A program made the translations under genes and the position numbers. Below, piece by piece: positions 19,988-29,035 of a stretch of 64,000 nucleotides of DNA. The notes under the pieces are model-generated. The model worked only from the letters and a program-made list of their open reading frames with translations. It was not told where the DNA came from and did not search any database. The stretch is from Mesorhizobium jarvisii (GTDB taxonomy: Bacteria > Pseudomonadota > Alphaproteobacteria > Rhizobiales > Rhizobiaceae), in contig NZ_QZXA01000010.1 of the NCBI RefSeq assembly GCF_003601985.1, forward strand, positions 1 to 64,000. The letters run 5' to 3'. Each line of letters opens with the position of its first letter. Position 1 is the first letter of the stretch.

Positions 19988-21361
19988 ATGACAGTTACCG
20001 TTCGTTTCGCCCCGTCACCGACCGGCCGCATCCATATCGGCAATGCGCGCACCGCTCTGTTCAATTGGCTGTTTGCCCTGAACAACAAGGGCCGCTTCAT
20101 CCAGCGCTTCGACGACACCGACATTGGCCGTTCGAAGCAGGAATTCGCCGACGCCATCCTCTACGACCTGCATTGGCTGGGCGTTTTTCCCGATGCTACC
20201 GAATATCAGTCGCGGCGCTTCGAGGTCTATGACGCGGCGGTCGAGCGGCTGAAGGCAGCGGGCGTTCTCTATGCCTGCTACGAAACACCGGAAGAACTCG
20301 ATCTTCGGCGCAAGGTGCGCCGCACGCGCGGCCTGCCGCCGGTCTATGGCCGCGAGGCCCTGGCGCTGACGCAGGAGCAGGTGGCCGAATACCAGGCCGA
20401 CGGGCGCCGGCCGCACTGGCGCTTCCTGCTGCCCAATTTTACCAGCGACCCGCTGCAGCCCGAACGCACCGAGGTTCATTGGAACGATCTGGTGCGTGGC
20501 CAGGAAACGGTCGATCTGGCTTCGCTCTCGGATCCAGTGCTGGTGCGCGAGGACGGCACCTATCTCTACACGTTGCCGTCCGTCGTCGACGACATCGAGA
20601 TGGGTGTCAGCCACGTCATCCGCGGCGACGACCATGTCACCAACACCGGCGTGCAGATTGCCCTGTTCAAGGCGCTGGACGCCGAGCCGCCTGTCTTCGG
20701 CCACCACAATCTCTTGACCACCGTCTCGGGCGAGGGGCTGTCTAAGCGCACCGGGGCACTCTCCATCGAAAGCCTGCGCGAGGATGGCATCGAGCCTATG
20801 GCCGTCGCGTCGCTCGCCGTTCTGGTCGGCACCTCGGAGAATGTCGCGGCCGCGCATGACCTCGCCGAACTCGCCGGCCGTTTCGATCCGGCCGCGACCT
20901 CGAAATCATCGGCCAAGTTCGATCCGGACGAACTGTTCGTGCTCAACCGCGCGCTGATGCACCATATGCCGTTCGACGGGGCGCGCGACAGGCTGATGGT
21001 GCTTGGCATCTCCGGCGAACAGGCCGAGCCGTTCTGGCTGGCGGTGCGCGGCAATCTCGACCGGCTGGCCGATGCGGTGGGCTGGTGGCGAATCCTGCGC
21101 GAGGGGCCGCAGGACAGACCGGAATTCTCGGACGACGATCGTGACTTCCTCGGACAGGCCTTCGAAGTCCTGCCCGAAGAGCCCTGGAACGGAGCGGTCT
21201 GGAAGGACTGGACCGGCAAGATCAGGGAAGCGACAGGGCGCAAGGGCAAGGGGCTGTTCATGCCGCTGAGGCTTGCCCTTACTGGACTGCCTTCGGGGCC
21301 GGAGCTTGCAGATTTATTGCCGCTGATGGGTCGGGAAGGAACGTTGGCCCGACGACCCTGA
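19988..21361 (+). CDS. gltX: Glutamate--tRNA ligase
   Basis: A 457-residue class I aminoacyl-tRNA synthetase. The Rossmann fold opens with FAPSPTGRIHIGNARTALFN (HIGH motif as HIGN); DDTDIGRS follows, then VIRGDDHVTNTGVQIALF and the KMSKS-like GLSKRTGAL. ATG 19988 is placed at the conserved N-terminus, although the frame is open upstream. Alphaproteobacteria often carry two GluRS paralogues; this one has the RGQETVDLASLSDPVLVRED form and may be the copy that charges tRNA-Glu, or tRNA-Gln as well for amidation by GatCAB; that is not decidable here. Its last 83 bp overlap the DUF2865 gene on the opposite strand. Confidence 0.96.
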   Translation: MTVTVRFAPSPTGRIHIGNARTALFNWLFALNNKGRFIQRFDDTDIGRSKQEFADAILYDLHWLGVFPDATEYQSRRFEVYDAAVERLKAAGVLYACYETPEELDLRRKVRRTRGLPPVYGREALALTQEQVAEYQADGRRPHWRFLLPNFTSDPLQPERTEVHWNDLVRGQETVDLASLSDPVLVREDGTYLYTLPSVVDDIEMGVSHVIRGDDHVTNTGVQIALFKALDAEPPVFGHHNLLTTVSGEGLSKRTGALSIESLREDGIEPMAVASLAVLVGTSENVAAAHDLAELAGRFDPAATSKSSAKFDPDELFVLNRALMHHMPFDGARDRLMVLGISGEQAEPFWLAVRGNLDRLADAVGWWRILREGPQDRPEFSDDDRDFLGQAFEVLPEEPWNGAVWKDWTGKIREATGRKGKGLFMPLRLALTGLPSGPELADLLPLMGREGTLARRP

Positions 21362-22490
21362 CCTTGCGCTGCTCCGGCGGCAAGGCGGATACCGGCGACG
21401 TCACCGGCTTGGCGGAAAGCCGCTTGATGGCGCCGCGGTCGAGCCCGCCGTCCCTGTTGGCCAGGGTTTCCGGGTCGATGCCCGGATCGGGCTTGGAGGC
21501 CGGCATGGGAACCAACGGTGCCGCTTCCGTTTCCGGCAGCGACTGATGCGGGGCCGGCGGGTTGCCGCCAATGATCTGGAAATTCTGCGCGGCATTGCAG
21601 CCGCAGGCCGGCGGCCGCGATATGTTGGACTGCTTGTAGAGATAGGCGGTCGGCAGATCGCTGTAGGGCCTGCCGGTGACCGATGACGTCATCGAGGCTG
21701 AATCGTCGTCCATGCCGCGCGAATAGAAGACCTGCATCTCGGTGCCGGGGCAGCTCGATTGGCAATTCTTCTGGTCGCGCTCGAAATCGCCGACCGAGGC
21801 GGCATTCGACATCGGGAAGAAATAGCCGTCGCAGGTGCGCACGCAGGTGGTGTGGAACTCGCCGCCGGTGCCCGGAGCGTCTGGAACGCCGGGCAGGTTC
21901 AGGACGCGGTGGACATTGCGTTCCTCGCCGGGATCGTCCGGCTGGTCAGGCGTGTCGCTCGGCTGGTTGTCGCCGCCGAAAAGCTGGTCGAACAGGTTGG
22001 CGTTGCCGTCTTCGCGGTCGGCTTCCTGCAGCGGCGGGCGGCGCGGCGCAACCGTGTCGTCGCGGCAGCCATTGGCGTCGAGCGCAGCCAGGATGCGGCC
22101 ACGGTCGCGACGCGAGCCGCCGCCACCGGCGAGTTGCGCACGCTTGGCCTGGAGACTGTCGAGATTGGCGTTCATGCGGTCGATGGTGGCGTTGAGCCCG
22201 GCGCATCGATTGATGTTGCGGGAAAACAGCGAAAACCCGCAACCTGCATTGTCCGCCTGGTCGCGTGCCTTGGAGATCTGTTCGCGCTGCCGGTCGATCG
22301 CGGCATCGTATTTGCGGATCATGGCCGGACCACCGCCGCCGCCACGCGAAGCCGCGGCAAGATCGGCCTCCAATTGACGGCAGACCCGCGAGGCGGCCTG
22401 TGACTCCGTGATGGTGGCGCCGGACAGCAGGAGGCCAAGCAGCATGGCAGCATGCGCCCGCTTCGACCCTCCGCTTGTCATCCGTCTCAA
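21279..22490 (-). CDS. DUF2865 family exported protein
   Basis: A 403-residue rhizobial protein of the DUF2865 family, of unknown function. A signal peptide (AAMLLGLLLSGATITESQAAS, cleaved near residue 33) is followed by a helical region with a charged coiled coil (QREQISKARDQADNAG), then the Cys-rich core with TTCVRTCDGYFFPMSNAAS and KNCQSSCPGTEMQVFYSRG, probably disulfide-bonded, and a proline-rich C-terminus. It is expected in the periplasm or envelope. It runs downstream of the porin gene on the same strand with 63 bp between them; its 3' end overlaps gltX. Confidence 0.85.
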   Translation of the reverse strand: MRRMTSGGSKRAHAAMLLGLLLSGATITESQAASRVCRQLEADLAAASRGGGGGPAMIRKYDAAIDRQREQISKARDQADNAGCGFSLFSRNINRCAGLNATIDRMNANLDSLQAKRAQLAGGGGSRRDRGRILAALDANGCRDDTVAPRRPPLQEADREDGNANLFDQLFGGDNQPSDTPDQPDDPGEERNVHRVLNLPGVPDAPGTGGEFHTTCVRTCDGYFFPMSNAASVGDFERDQKNCQSSCPGTEMQVFYSRGMDDDSASMTSSVTGRPYSDLPTAYLYKQSNISRPPACGCNAAQNFQIIGGNPPAPHQSLPETEAAPLVPMPASKPDPGIDPETLANRDGGLDRGAIKRLSAKPVTSPVSALPPEQRKVRVVGPTFLPDPSAAINLQAPAPKAVQ

Positions 22491-22553
22491 TCCCGCTAGC
22501 CTGTGCCCGCCAAGCTACCCCGTTCGCGGTTAATCGTCTATTTCGGCTGCTTG

Positions 22554-23234
22554 TCAGAACTTGTAGTTCATGCCGATCTTGACCGTGCTGAACTTGTTAT
22601 CGAACTCGGTGTTGCTGCCGCCGTAGTCGATGGTCTGGTCGCGCAGATCGACATAAAGATACTCGACATTCGCCGACCAATGATCGGTAAATGCCTGTTC
22701 CAACCCTGCGCCAAGAGTCCATCCAGTTTTGGTGCCCTTTTCCGAAAAGCTATTGAAAGGCCCGTCAAGGTATCGGTTTTCAACGCTTCCGTAAGCAAGG
22801 CCGCCGGTTCCATAGATCAAGCTGTTGTCGAACGCATATCCGGCGCTGGCGCGCAGCGTTCCAAACCAGTCCACCTTGGTATCGTATGTATCGCCGCGGA
22901 CGCCGACATTGATTTCGCCCGAGTGTCCCTTGATGTCCGCGCCGGCAATGTCGGCTTCGACGCCGAGAACCATGGAATTGATCTGGTAGTTATAGCCGAC
23001 TTGAACACCACCCAGGAATCCGTCGATGTCGTAGTCCTGGCTTGCCTGAAACGTTGGCGTGTTGGGCGAACTGAAAACCGCGTCGGTCCTGCCGAACCCG
23101 TAGCCGATCTGCCCGCCGACATAGACGCCGGACCAGTCATGGACGGTCGCGGGCTCGGAACCGATGGCGTCCGCGGCCAGAGCTTGTCCGCCGATCAACG
23201 ACAGCAATGCGGATGCGAGCAAGAAGCCTTTCAT
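22554..23234 (-). CDS. Outer membrane beta-barrel protein (Omp25/31-type)
   Basis: A 226-residue porin-like protein of the family that includes Brucella Omp25/Omp31 and rhizobial Rop proteins. It has a signal peptide (MKGFLLASALLSLIGGQALAAD), then alternating beta strands with YVGGQIGYGFGRTD, GVQVGYNYQI, VLGVEADIAGAD, SAGYAFDNSLIYGTGGLAYG, WTLGAGLEQAFTDHWSANVEYLYVD, and a final strand ending in phenylalanine, the classic signal for barrel assembly. Predicted eight-stranded barrel in the outer membrane. About 190 bp of uncoded DNA upstream should contain its promoter. Confidence 0.92.
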   Translation of the reverse strand: MKGFLLASALLSLIGGQALAADAIGSEPATVHDWSGVYVGGQIGYGFGRTDAVFSSPNTPTFQASQDYDIDGFLGGVQVGYNYQINSMVLGVEADIAGADIKGHSGEINVGVRGDTYDTKVDWFGTLRASAGYAFDNSLIYGTGGLAYGSVENRYLDGPFNSFSEKGTKTGWTLGAGLEQAFTDHWSANVEYLYVDLRDQTIDYGGSNTEFDNKFSTVKIGMNYKF

Positions 23235-23428
23235 GACGTCCTCGCCGTCAGATCAGATGTGCAACCATATCAGGTCGGCCTTTCCTGCGAAATCTGCTTC
23301 CAGCCAAGGCCGAATTTCCACAATCGCAAGTTGCCTATCGGCAACACCACCATTTGCAACAACTTGTCGCCGGCATGTGAGGATGCTGCCCGGAAGACCA
23401 GGCCGAGCCAGCTGAAGCCGGCTTCGGC

Positions 23429-25753
23429 CTAGTCCAGATTGGCGACGGCCTGTGCCTTGTGCGCGGCCTCGACCACCGCCAGCGCAGTCATGTTGACCAC
23501 ACCGCGCGACGTGACCGAGGGCGTCAGTATGTGGGCCGGCATGTCGGTGCCGAGCAGGATCGGGCCGACATGCAACGCATCCATCATGGCGCGCAGCGCC
23601 GTCAGCGTGATGTTGGCCGAATCGAGGTTGGGGAACACCAGCAGATTGGCCTCGCCCTTCAGCCGCGAATGCGGATAGACGCGCTGGCGTAGATGCTCGG
23701 ACAGCGCGGAATCGGCATGCATTTCGCCGTCGCACTGCAACTCCGGCGCGATGCGCGCCAGGATTGCCGCCGCCTGACGCATCTTGAGCGCGCTGGGTGA
23801 ATCGCGCGAACCGAAATCCGAATGCGACAGAAGGGCCGCCTTCGGCTCGATGCCGAAGCGCTGGATTTCCTCGGCCGCCAGCACGGTCATCTCGGCGATC
23901 TCCTCGGCCGTCGGGTCGACGGAGACGTGGGTGTCGGTGAGGAAGATGATGCCGCGCTGCGAGATGAGCATCGAAAGCGTCGACAGGTCATAGTCCTTGA
24001 TGCCCGCGCGCGGCCCGATGATCAGCGTCACGTTGCGCAGATGCCGCTCGAAGCGCCCTTCAAGGCCGCAGACCATGGCGTCGGCGTCGCCGCGCTTCAG
24101 CGCGAGTGCCGCGATCACCGTGTTGTCGGTGCGCACCATGGTGCGCGCGGCCTCCGTCGTGACGCCGCGCCGGCCGGCGAGTTCGATCAGCAGGTCGACA
24201 TAGTGGCGGTAGCGCGGATCGTCCTCGGGGTTGATCAGGCCGAAATCGACGCCCGGCTTGATGCGCAGCCCGTAGCGCTTCAGCCTGACCTCGATGACAT
24301 GCGGACGGCCGATCAGGATCGGCTCGGCGATGCCTTCCTCGAGCACCACCTGGGCGGCGCGCAGCACGCGCTCGTCCTCGCCATCGGCATAGATGACGCG
24401 CTTGGCGCTCGATGCCTTGGCGGACGAGAACACCGGCTTCATCACCAGGCCGGAGCGGAAGACGAAGCGATTGAGCTTGTCGATATAGGCGGCGAAGTCG
24501 GTGATCGGCCGCGTTGCCACACCGGTGTCGCAGGCCGCCTTGGCGACGGCCGGCGCGATGCGCAGGATCAGCCTGGGGTCGAAGGGCGAGGGGATCAGGA
24601 AATCGGGCCCGAAGATCGGCGTCTCGCCCGAATAGGCGCGTGCGGCGACGTCCGAAGGCTCTTCGCGGGCAAGAGCGGCGATGGCCCGCACGGCAGCCAT
24701 CTTCATCTCCTCGTTGATGGCGCTGGCGCCGCAGTCGAGCGCGCCCCGGAAGATGTAGGGGAAGCATAGGACATTGTTGACCTGATTGGGAAAATCGGAG
24801 CGGCCGGTGCAGATCATCGCATCGGGACGCGCCGCGCGCGCCACTTCCGGCATGATCTCGGGATTGGGATTGGCCAGCGCCAGGATCAAAGGCTTTGGCG
24901 CCATGTGCTGCAGCAGTTCCGGCTTCAGCACGCCGGCGGCCGAAAGGCCGAGGAAGACATCGGCGCCCGGGATGACGTCGGCCAGCGTGCGCGCCTCGGT
25001 GTCCTTCACATAGGGGTCTTTCCAGCGGTCCATCTCTTCGGTGCGGCCCTTGTAGGCGACGCCGAAACGATCGGTGACCCAGATGTTTTCGATGCGCACG
25101 CCGAGCGAGACCAGAAGGTTCAGGCAGGCAAGGGCGGCCGCACCCGCACCGGAGGTGACGACCTTGATGTCCGAGATGGTCTTGCCGGCGAATTCCAGTC
25201 CGTTGAGCACGGCGGCAGCGACGATGATGGCGGTGCCATGCTGGTCGTCGTGGAACACCGGTATGCTCATGCGAGCTTTCAGCCGTTCCTCGACTTCGAA
25301 ACACTCCGGCGCCTTGATGTCCTCGAGATTGATGCCGCCGAAAGTGGGTTCGAGAGCGGCGACGGTCTCCACCATGCGCTCGATCTCGGGGGCGTCGATC
25401 TCGATGTCGAAGACGTCGATGCCGGCGAACTTCTTGAACAGAACCGCCTTGCCTTCCATGACCGGCTTGGAGGCCAGCGGGCCGATATTGCCGAGGCCGA
25501 GCACGGCCGAGCCGTTGGAGACGACGCCGACGAGGTTCGCGCGCGCCGTGTAATCGGCAGCGGTTGCCGGATTGTCGCGGATCTCAAGACAAGGCGCAGC
25601 CACGCCGGGCGAATAGGCGAGCGCCAGATCGCGCTGGTTGCCGAGCGGCTTGGTTGCCTGGATCTCGAGCTTTCCCGGCGTCGGATGCTTGTGGAAGTAG
25701 AGGGCGGCTTCGTCGAGGTCCGAACGTGCCGTTTTCTTGTTCTCGCCTTCCAT
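23429..25753 (-). CDS. maeB: Malic enzyme fused to a phosphotransacetylase-like domain
   Basis: A 774-residue chimera. The N-terminal about 430 residues form the malic enzyme (oxidative decarboxylation of malate to pyruvate), with YSPGVAAPC, NGSAVLGLGNIGPLASKPVMEGKA, FHDDQHGTAI and a nucleotide-binding VVTSGAGAAALACLNLL. The C-terminal about 330 residues resemble phosphotransacetylase (RVIYADGEDERVLRAAQ, LIGTDMPAHILTPSVT near the end), thought to serve oligomerisation and regulation, not catalysis. Rhizobia carry NAD (dme) and NADP (tme) forms, both with this tail; from the sequence alone I cannot say which this is. The NAD form supports bacteroid nitrogen fixation in Sinorhizobium. Confidence 0.95.
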   Translation of the reverse strand: MEGENKKTARSDLDEAALYFHKHPTPGKLEIQATKPLGNQRDLALAYSPGVAAPCLEIRDNPATAADYTARANLVGVVSNGSAVLGLGNIGPLASKPVMEGKAVLFKKFAGIDVFDIEIDAPEIERMVETVAALEPTFGGINLEDIKAPECFEVEERLKARMSIPVFHDDQHGTAIIVAAAVLNGLEFAGKTISDIKVVTSGAGAAALACLNLLVSLGVRIENIWVTDRFGVAYKGRTEEMDRWKDPYVKDTEARTLADVIPGADVFLGLSAAGVLKPELLQHMAPKPLILALANPNPEIMPEVARAARPDAMICTGRSDFPNQVNNVLCFPYIFRGALDCGASAINEEMKMAAVRAIAALAREEPSDVAARAYSGETPIFGPDFLIPSPFDPRLILRIAPAVAKAACDTGVATRPITDFAAYIDKLNRFVFRSGLVMKPVFSSAKASSAKRVIYADGEDERVLRAAQVVLEEGIAEPILIGRPHVIEVRLKRYGLRIKPGVDFGLINPEDDPRYRHYVDLLIELAGRRGVTTEAARTMVRTDNTVIAALALKRGDADAMVCGLEGRFERHLRNVTLIIGPRAGIKDYDLSTLSMLISQRGIIFLTDTHVSVDPTAEEIAEMTVLAAEEIQRFGIEPKAALLSHSDFGSRDSPSALKMRQAAAILARIAPELQCDGEMHADSALSEHLRQRVYPHSRLKGEANLLVFPNLDSANITLTALRAMMDALHVGPILLGTDMPAHILTPSVTSRGVVNMTALAVVEAAHKAQAVANLD

Positions 25754-25929
25754 GCGGCCGCTCCCTCGAAACCTGTGTCGGGAGTCCTTTTAGCATGCGG
25801 CCTAGATTTTTCGCGACGCTAATTGACGCGCCGGCAGCATTAAGTGGCGGCGCGTCGACAATCAATATATATCAGATGCTTGCGGCCATTTCATGCCAGA
25901 TGAGTCGCGCCGCTTCGCTGACCTCTAGG

Positions 25930-26709
25930 TCAGAAGGCGCTGACGTAGAGGCCGCCATCGACCGGTATGTTCTGGCCCGTGAGATAGCCGGCATGGACCG
26001 AGCAGAGAAAGGCGCAGATCTGGCCGAATTCCTCCGGCGTTCCGAGCCGCTTGGCCGGGACATCGGCGCTGATGCGGGTCTTGCGCGCGGCGGCAGCCGC
26101 CGGATCCTCTGGTGTGCCGGCCTCATGCGGGCCGCGCAGCCGGTCGGTGTCGAGCTTGCCGGGCAAGAGGCTGTTGATGGTGACGTTGCGGTCGATCACC
26201 GTTCGCGCCACGCCGGCAAGGAAGGAGGTCAGGCCGGCGCGCGCGCCCGACGACAGGTCGAGACCGGGAATTGGGACATAGACCGACAGCGAGGTGATGT
26301 TGACGATGCGGCCGAAGCCGCGCTTCGCCATGCCATCGAGGACGGCCTGCACCAGTTCGATCGGCGTCACCATGTTCTGGGTCACGCCTTCGAGGATTTT
26401 GGCGCGATCGAGTTCGCGGAAATCGCGCAGCGGCGGGCCGCCATTGTTGTTGACGAGGATGTCGGGCTCCGGACAGGCGGCAAGCAGCGCCTTCTGCACT
26501 TCCGGCTTCGAGACGTCGCCGACGACTTCCGTCACGGTCACGCCGTAACGCGCGCGCAGCTCCGCGGCGGTCTTGGCCACCAGTTCGGCGTTGCGCCCAT
26601 TGACGACGATATCGCAACCGGCCTCGGCCAGCGCCATGGCGCAGCCTTTTCCAAGACCCTTGCTCGAAGCGCAGACGATAGCCTTCTTTCCGCGGATACC
26701 AAGATCCAT
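25930..26709 (-). CDS. SDR-family protein with a divergent active site
   Basis: A 259-residue short-chain dehydrogenase/reductase fold. The nucleotide-binding turn is altered from TGxxxGxG to CASSKGLGKGCA, NNNGGPP replaces the usual NNAG, and the catalytic YxxxK is replaced: after NITSLSVYVP the region reads LDLSSGARAGLTSFL where other members have YxxSKAAL. The C-terminal GYLTGQNIPVDGG is canonical. This matches the known subgroup of FabG-like SDRs that lack a perfect catalytic tetrad, so a substrate cannot be assigned. It lies upstream of the malic enzyme gene on the same strand, 176 bp away. Confidence 0.9.
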   Translation of the reverse strand: MDLGIRGKKAIVCASSKGLGKGCAMALAEAGCDIVVNGRNAELVAKTAAELRARYGVTVTEVVGDVSKPEVQKALLAACPEPDILVNNNGGPPLRDFRELDRAKILEGVTQNMVTPIELVQAVLDGMAKRGFGRIVNITSLSVYVPIPGLDLSSGARAGLTSFLAGVARTVIDRNVTINSLLPGKLDTDRLRGPHEAGTPEDPAAAAARKTRISADVPAKRLGTPEEFGQICAFLCSVHAGYLTGQNIPVDGGLYVSAF

Positions 26710-26828
26710 GACGATTTCTCCTGTGATTTGGCCGGCAAGCTAGTCCTTAGGCTGGACCAATCGCAACCGTCATACGGTTGTTGCATGAATCGGGGCATAG
26801 GCTGCGCGAAAGCAAGGGTGAAATCGCG

Positions 26829-27644
26829 ATGTCAGGCCCAGAGCCCCGCACTTTCCGAAGCATGTTCATTTCCGACGTCCATCTCGGCTCGAAGGCGGCG
26901 AAGACCGAGTTCCTGATCGATTTCCTGCGCTACCATGACGCCGACATCATCTATCTGGTCGGCGATATCGTCGATGGCTGGCGGCTGCGGCGCAGCTGGC
27001 ACTGGCCGCAAAGCCACAATGACGTCGTGCAGAAATTGCTGCGCAAGGCGCGCAAGGGCGCCAACATCACCTATATCGCCGGCAATCACGACGAGTTCGC
27101 CCGCCAGTTCCAGGGCGTACATTTCGGCGGCATCGTCGTCGCCGACCGAGCCATCCATGAAACGGCCGACGGCAAGCGCCTGCTCGTCATCCATGGCGAC
27201 CAGTTCGACACCGTCGTCCACAATCAGCGCTGGCTCGCCTATCTCGGCGATCACGCCTATGACGCGGCGATGATCGTCAACCGCGTGGTGACGCGGCTGC
27301 GCCAATTGCTCGGCCTGCCTTACTGGTCGTTTTCGTCCTGGGCCAAGGTCAAGGTCAAGAAGGCGGTCAACTTCATCGGCTCGTTCCAGACCGTGCTGAC
27401 CGAGGAAGCCCGCCGCTCGCATGTCGACGGGGTTATTTGCGGCCATATCCACCATGCCGCGATCGAGAATTTCGATGACGTGCGCTACATCAACACCGGC
27501 GACTGGGTGGAAAGCTGCACGGCCGTCGTCGAGCACTTCGATGGCCGGATGGAAATCCTGACCTGGGCGCAGGTGCTGCCGGAGTCGTTTGACGAACCTT
27601 TCATCCCGATGCTCATCGAGGATCGGGTCGGGCAGGCGGCCTGA
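26829..27644 (+). CDS. LpxH-like metallophosphoesterase
   Basis: A 271-residue calcineurin-type phosphoesterase. All metal-binding motifs are present in order: DVHLGS, GDIVDGW, GNHDE, HGDQFD and GHIHHA. The sequence is commonly annotated as UDP-2,3-diacylglucosamine diphosphatase, the lipid A step done by LpxH, but many alphaproteobacteria use the unrelated LpxI there, so this may hydrolyse another envelope phosphodiester. ATG 26829 is chosen over an upstream in-frame TTG. It is divergent from the SDR gene and followed, 125 bp on, by an MFS carrier. The fold is sure, the substrate is not. Confidence 0.85.
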   Translation: MSGPEPRTFRSMFISDVHLGSKAAKTEFLIDFLRYHDADIIYLVGDIVDGWRLRRSWHWPQSHNDVVQKLLRKARKGANITYIAGNHDEFARQFQGVHFGGIVVADRAIHETADGKRLLVIHGDQFDTVVHNQRWLAYLGDHAYDAAMIVNRVVTRLRQLLGLPYWSFSSWAKVKVKKAVNFIGSFQTVLTEEARRSHVDGVICGHIHHAAIENFDDVRYINTGDWVESCTAVVEHFDGRMEILTWAQVLPESFDEPFIPMLIEDRVGQAA

Positions 27645-27769
27645 CACGAAGGCCGCGACAACTTTAAGCGTCAATCGATTGGTCCAGCCGGTTTCCCCTG
27701 GTTTTCCGCCATGTTAAGGGATCGATCCACGTCGTCAGCCGGTAGAGCGCGGCGTAATTGGATCGATTC

Positions 27770-29035
27770 ATGTCCCTGCCGCCGCTTTTGCCAGAACAGC
27801 TCGTCAAACCGCGCCATTTCGAACTGCGCATGAGCCTGATCTTCGGCACATTGTTCATATCGCTCGGCACGCATTTGCCCTATTTCCCGCTGTGGCTGCA
27901 GGCCAAGGGGTTTCACGCCGAACAGATCGCCGTCATCCTGGCCGCGCCAATGTTCCTGCGCGTGGTGACCACTCCACTGCTGACGACGCTCGCCGATCGG
28001 GCGAGGGACCGTGCCAATGTCTATGTCGCGCTGGTGGCAGCCTCGCTGCTGCTGTCGGCGGGTTATTTCCTCACGCCAACCTACGCGATGGTGCTGGCGG
28101 TGTCGCTGGCGCTGACCATTGTCTGGACGCCGCATTCGCCGATCGCCGATTCGCTGGCGCTTTCGGGCGTGCGCCGCTTCGGCTCGAACTATGCAAGCAT
28201 GCGCAAATGGGGATCGATCTGTTATCTCTGCGCCAATGTCGCGGGCGGCTTCATCCTGGCGGCCACCGGACCCCAAGCCGTTCCGGTGATCATATTCCTT
28301 GCCCTTGGCGCGGCGCTCGTCGCCGGGCTGCTGGCGCCGCGCATGGGGCGCCCGCGCAAGGCCTCGCCGTTGTCGGCCGCGGAAATCCAGCACGCGGCGC
28401 CGAGCCTGTTCAATGCCTATTTCCTCTACTTCACCTTTGGCGTCGGCATCATCACCGCCAGCCACGCCTTCCTCTACGGTTTCGTTTCCATCTACTGGAA
28501 ATCGATCGGCATCAGCGATTCCGTGGTCGGCCTGCTGTGGGCCTGGGGCGTGGTGTCCGAAGTCTGCATGTTCTTGTTTTTCAACCGTATTTTCGCTTCC
28601 GTGTCGGTCGTCAGGGTGATGGTGATCGCCGGCATCGGCTCCATCGTGCGCTGGATCATCTTTCCACTGGTCTGGCCGCTCGGGCTCGGCATCGCCGGCT
28701 TCTTCGCCGTGCAGTCACTGCACTCGGTGTCTGTCGCAATGGTGCTCATCGGTCTGCAGAGAATGATCGCCGAGACTGTCTCCGAAGAGCGCACGGGTGC
28801 GGCGCAAGGCATCGCCTATTTCTTCAACGGCTTCTTCATGGCAGCCGTTACGCTGGCTTCCGGCCCGCTCTATGACCGTCTCGGCGTCGATGGTTTCCTG
28901 GTGATGATCCCGATCGCGATCGTTGGCCTGGTGCTGATCGGGTTCGCCGCGCGCTCAGCCCCAAAGCGCCCGGTCCGGAGGGGAGACGAGCGATCCCTGG
29001 TAGACGAGACCCGGAACACGGTCGCGGGCAAGTAG
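27770..29035 (+). CDS. MFS transporter (3-phenylpropionate/HcaT-like)
   Basis: A 421-residue 12-helix major facilitator. The opening MSLIFGTLFISLGTHLPYFPLWLQAKGF and HSPIADSLALSGVRRFGSNYASMRKWGSICYL are characteristic of the MFS_1-like/HcaT (phenylpropionate permease) group, as is the later RTGAAQGIAYFFNGFF. The substrate is unknown; the group name does not prove aromatic-acid transport. ATG 27770 is preferred; a TTG four codons earlier is in frame. The last 81 bp overlap the dipeptide epimerase gene on the opposite strand. Confidence 0.85.
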   Translation: MSLPPLLPEQLVKPRHFELRMSLIFGTLFISLGTHLPYFPLWLQAKGFHAEQIAVILAAPMFLRVVTTPLLTTLADRARDRANVYVALVAASLLLSAGYFLTPTYAMVLAVSLALTIVWTPHSPIADSLALSGVRRFGSNYASMRKWGSICYLCANVAGGFILAATGPQAVPVIIFLALGAALVAGLLAPRMGRPRKASPLSAAEIQHAAPSLFNAYFLYFTFGVGIITASHAFLYGFVSIYWKSIGISDSVVGLLWAWGVVSEVCMFLFFNRIFASVSVVRVMVIAGIGSIVRWIIFPLVWPLGLGIAGFFAVQSLHSVSVAMVLIGLQRMIAETVSEERTGAAQGIAYFFNGFFMAAVTLASGPLYDRLGVDGFLVMIPIAIVGLVLIGFAARSAPKRPVRRGDERSLVDETRNTVAGK

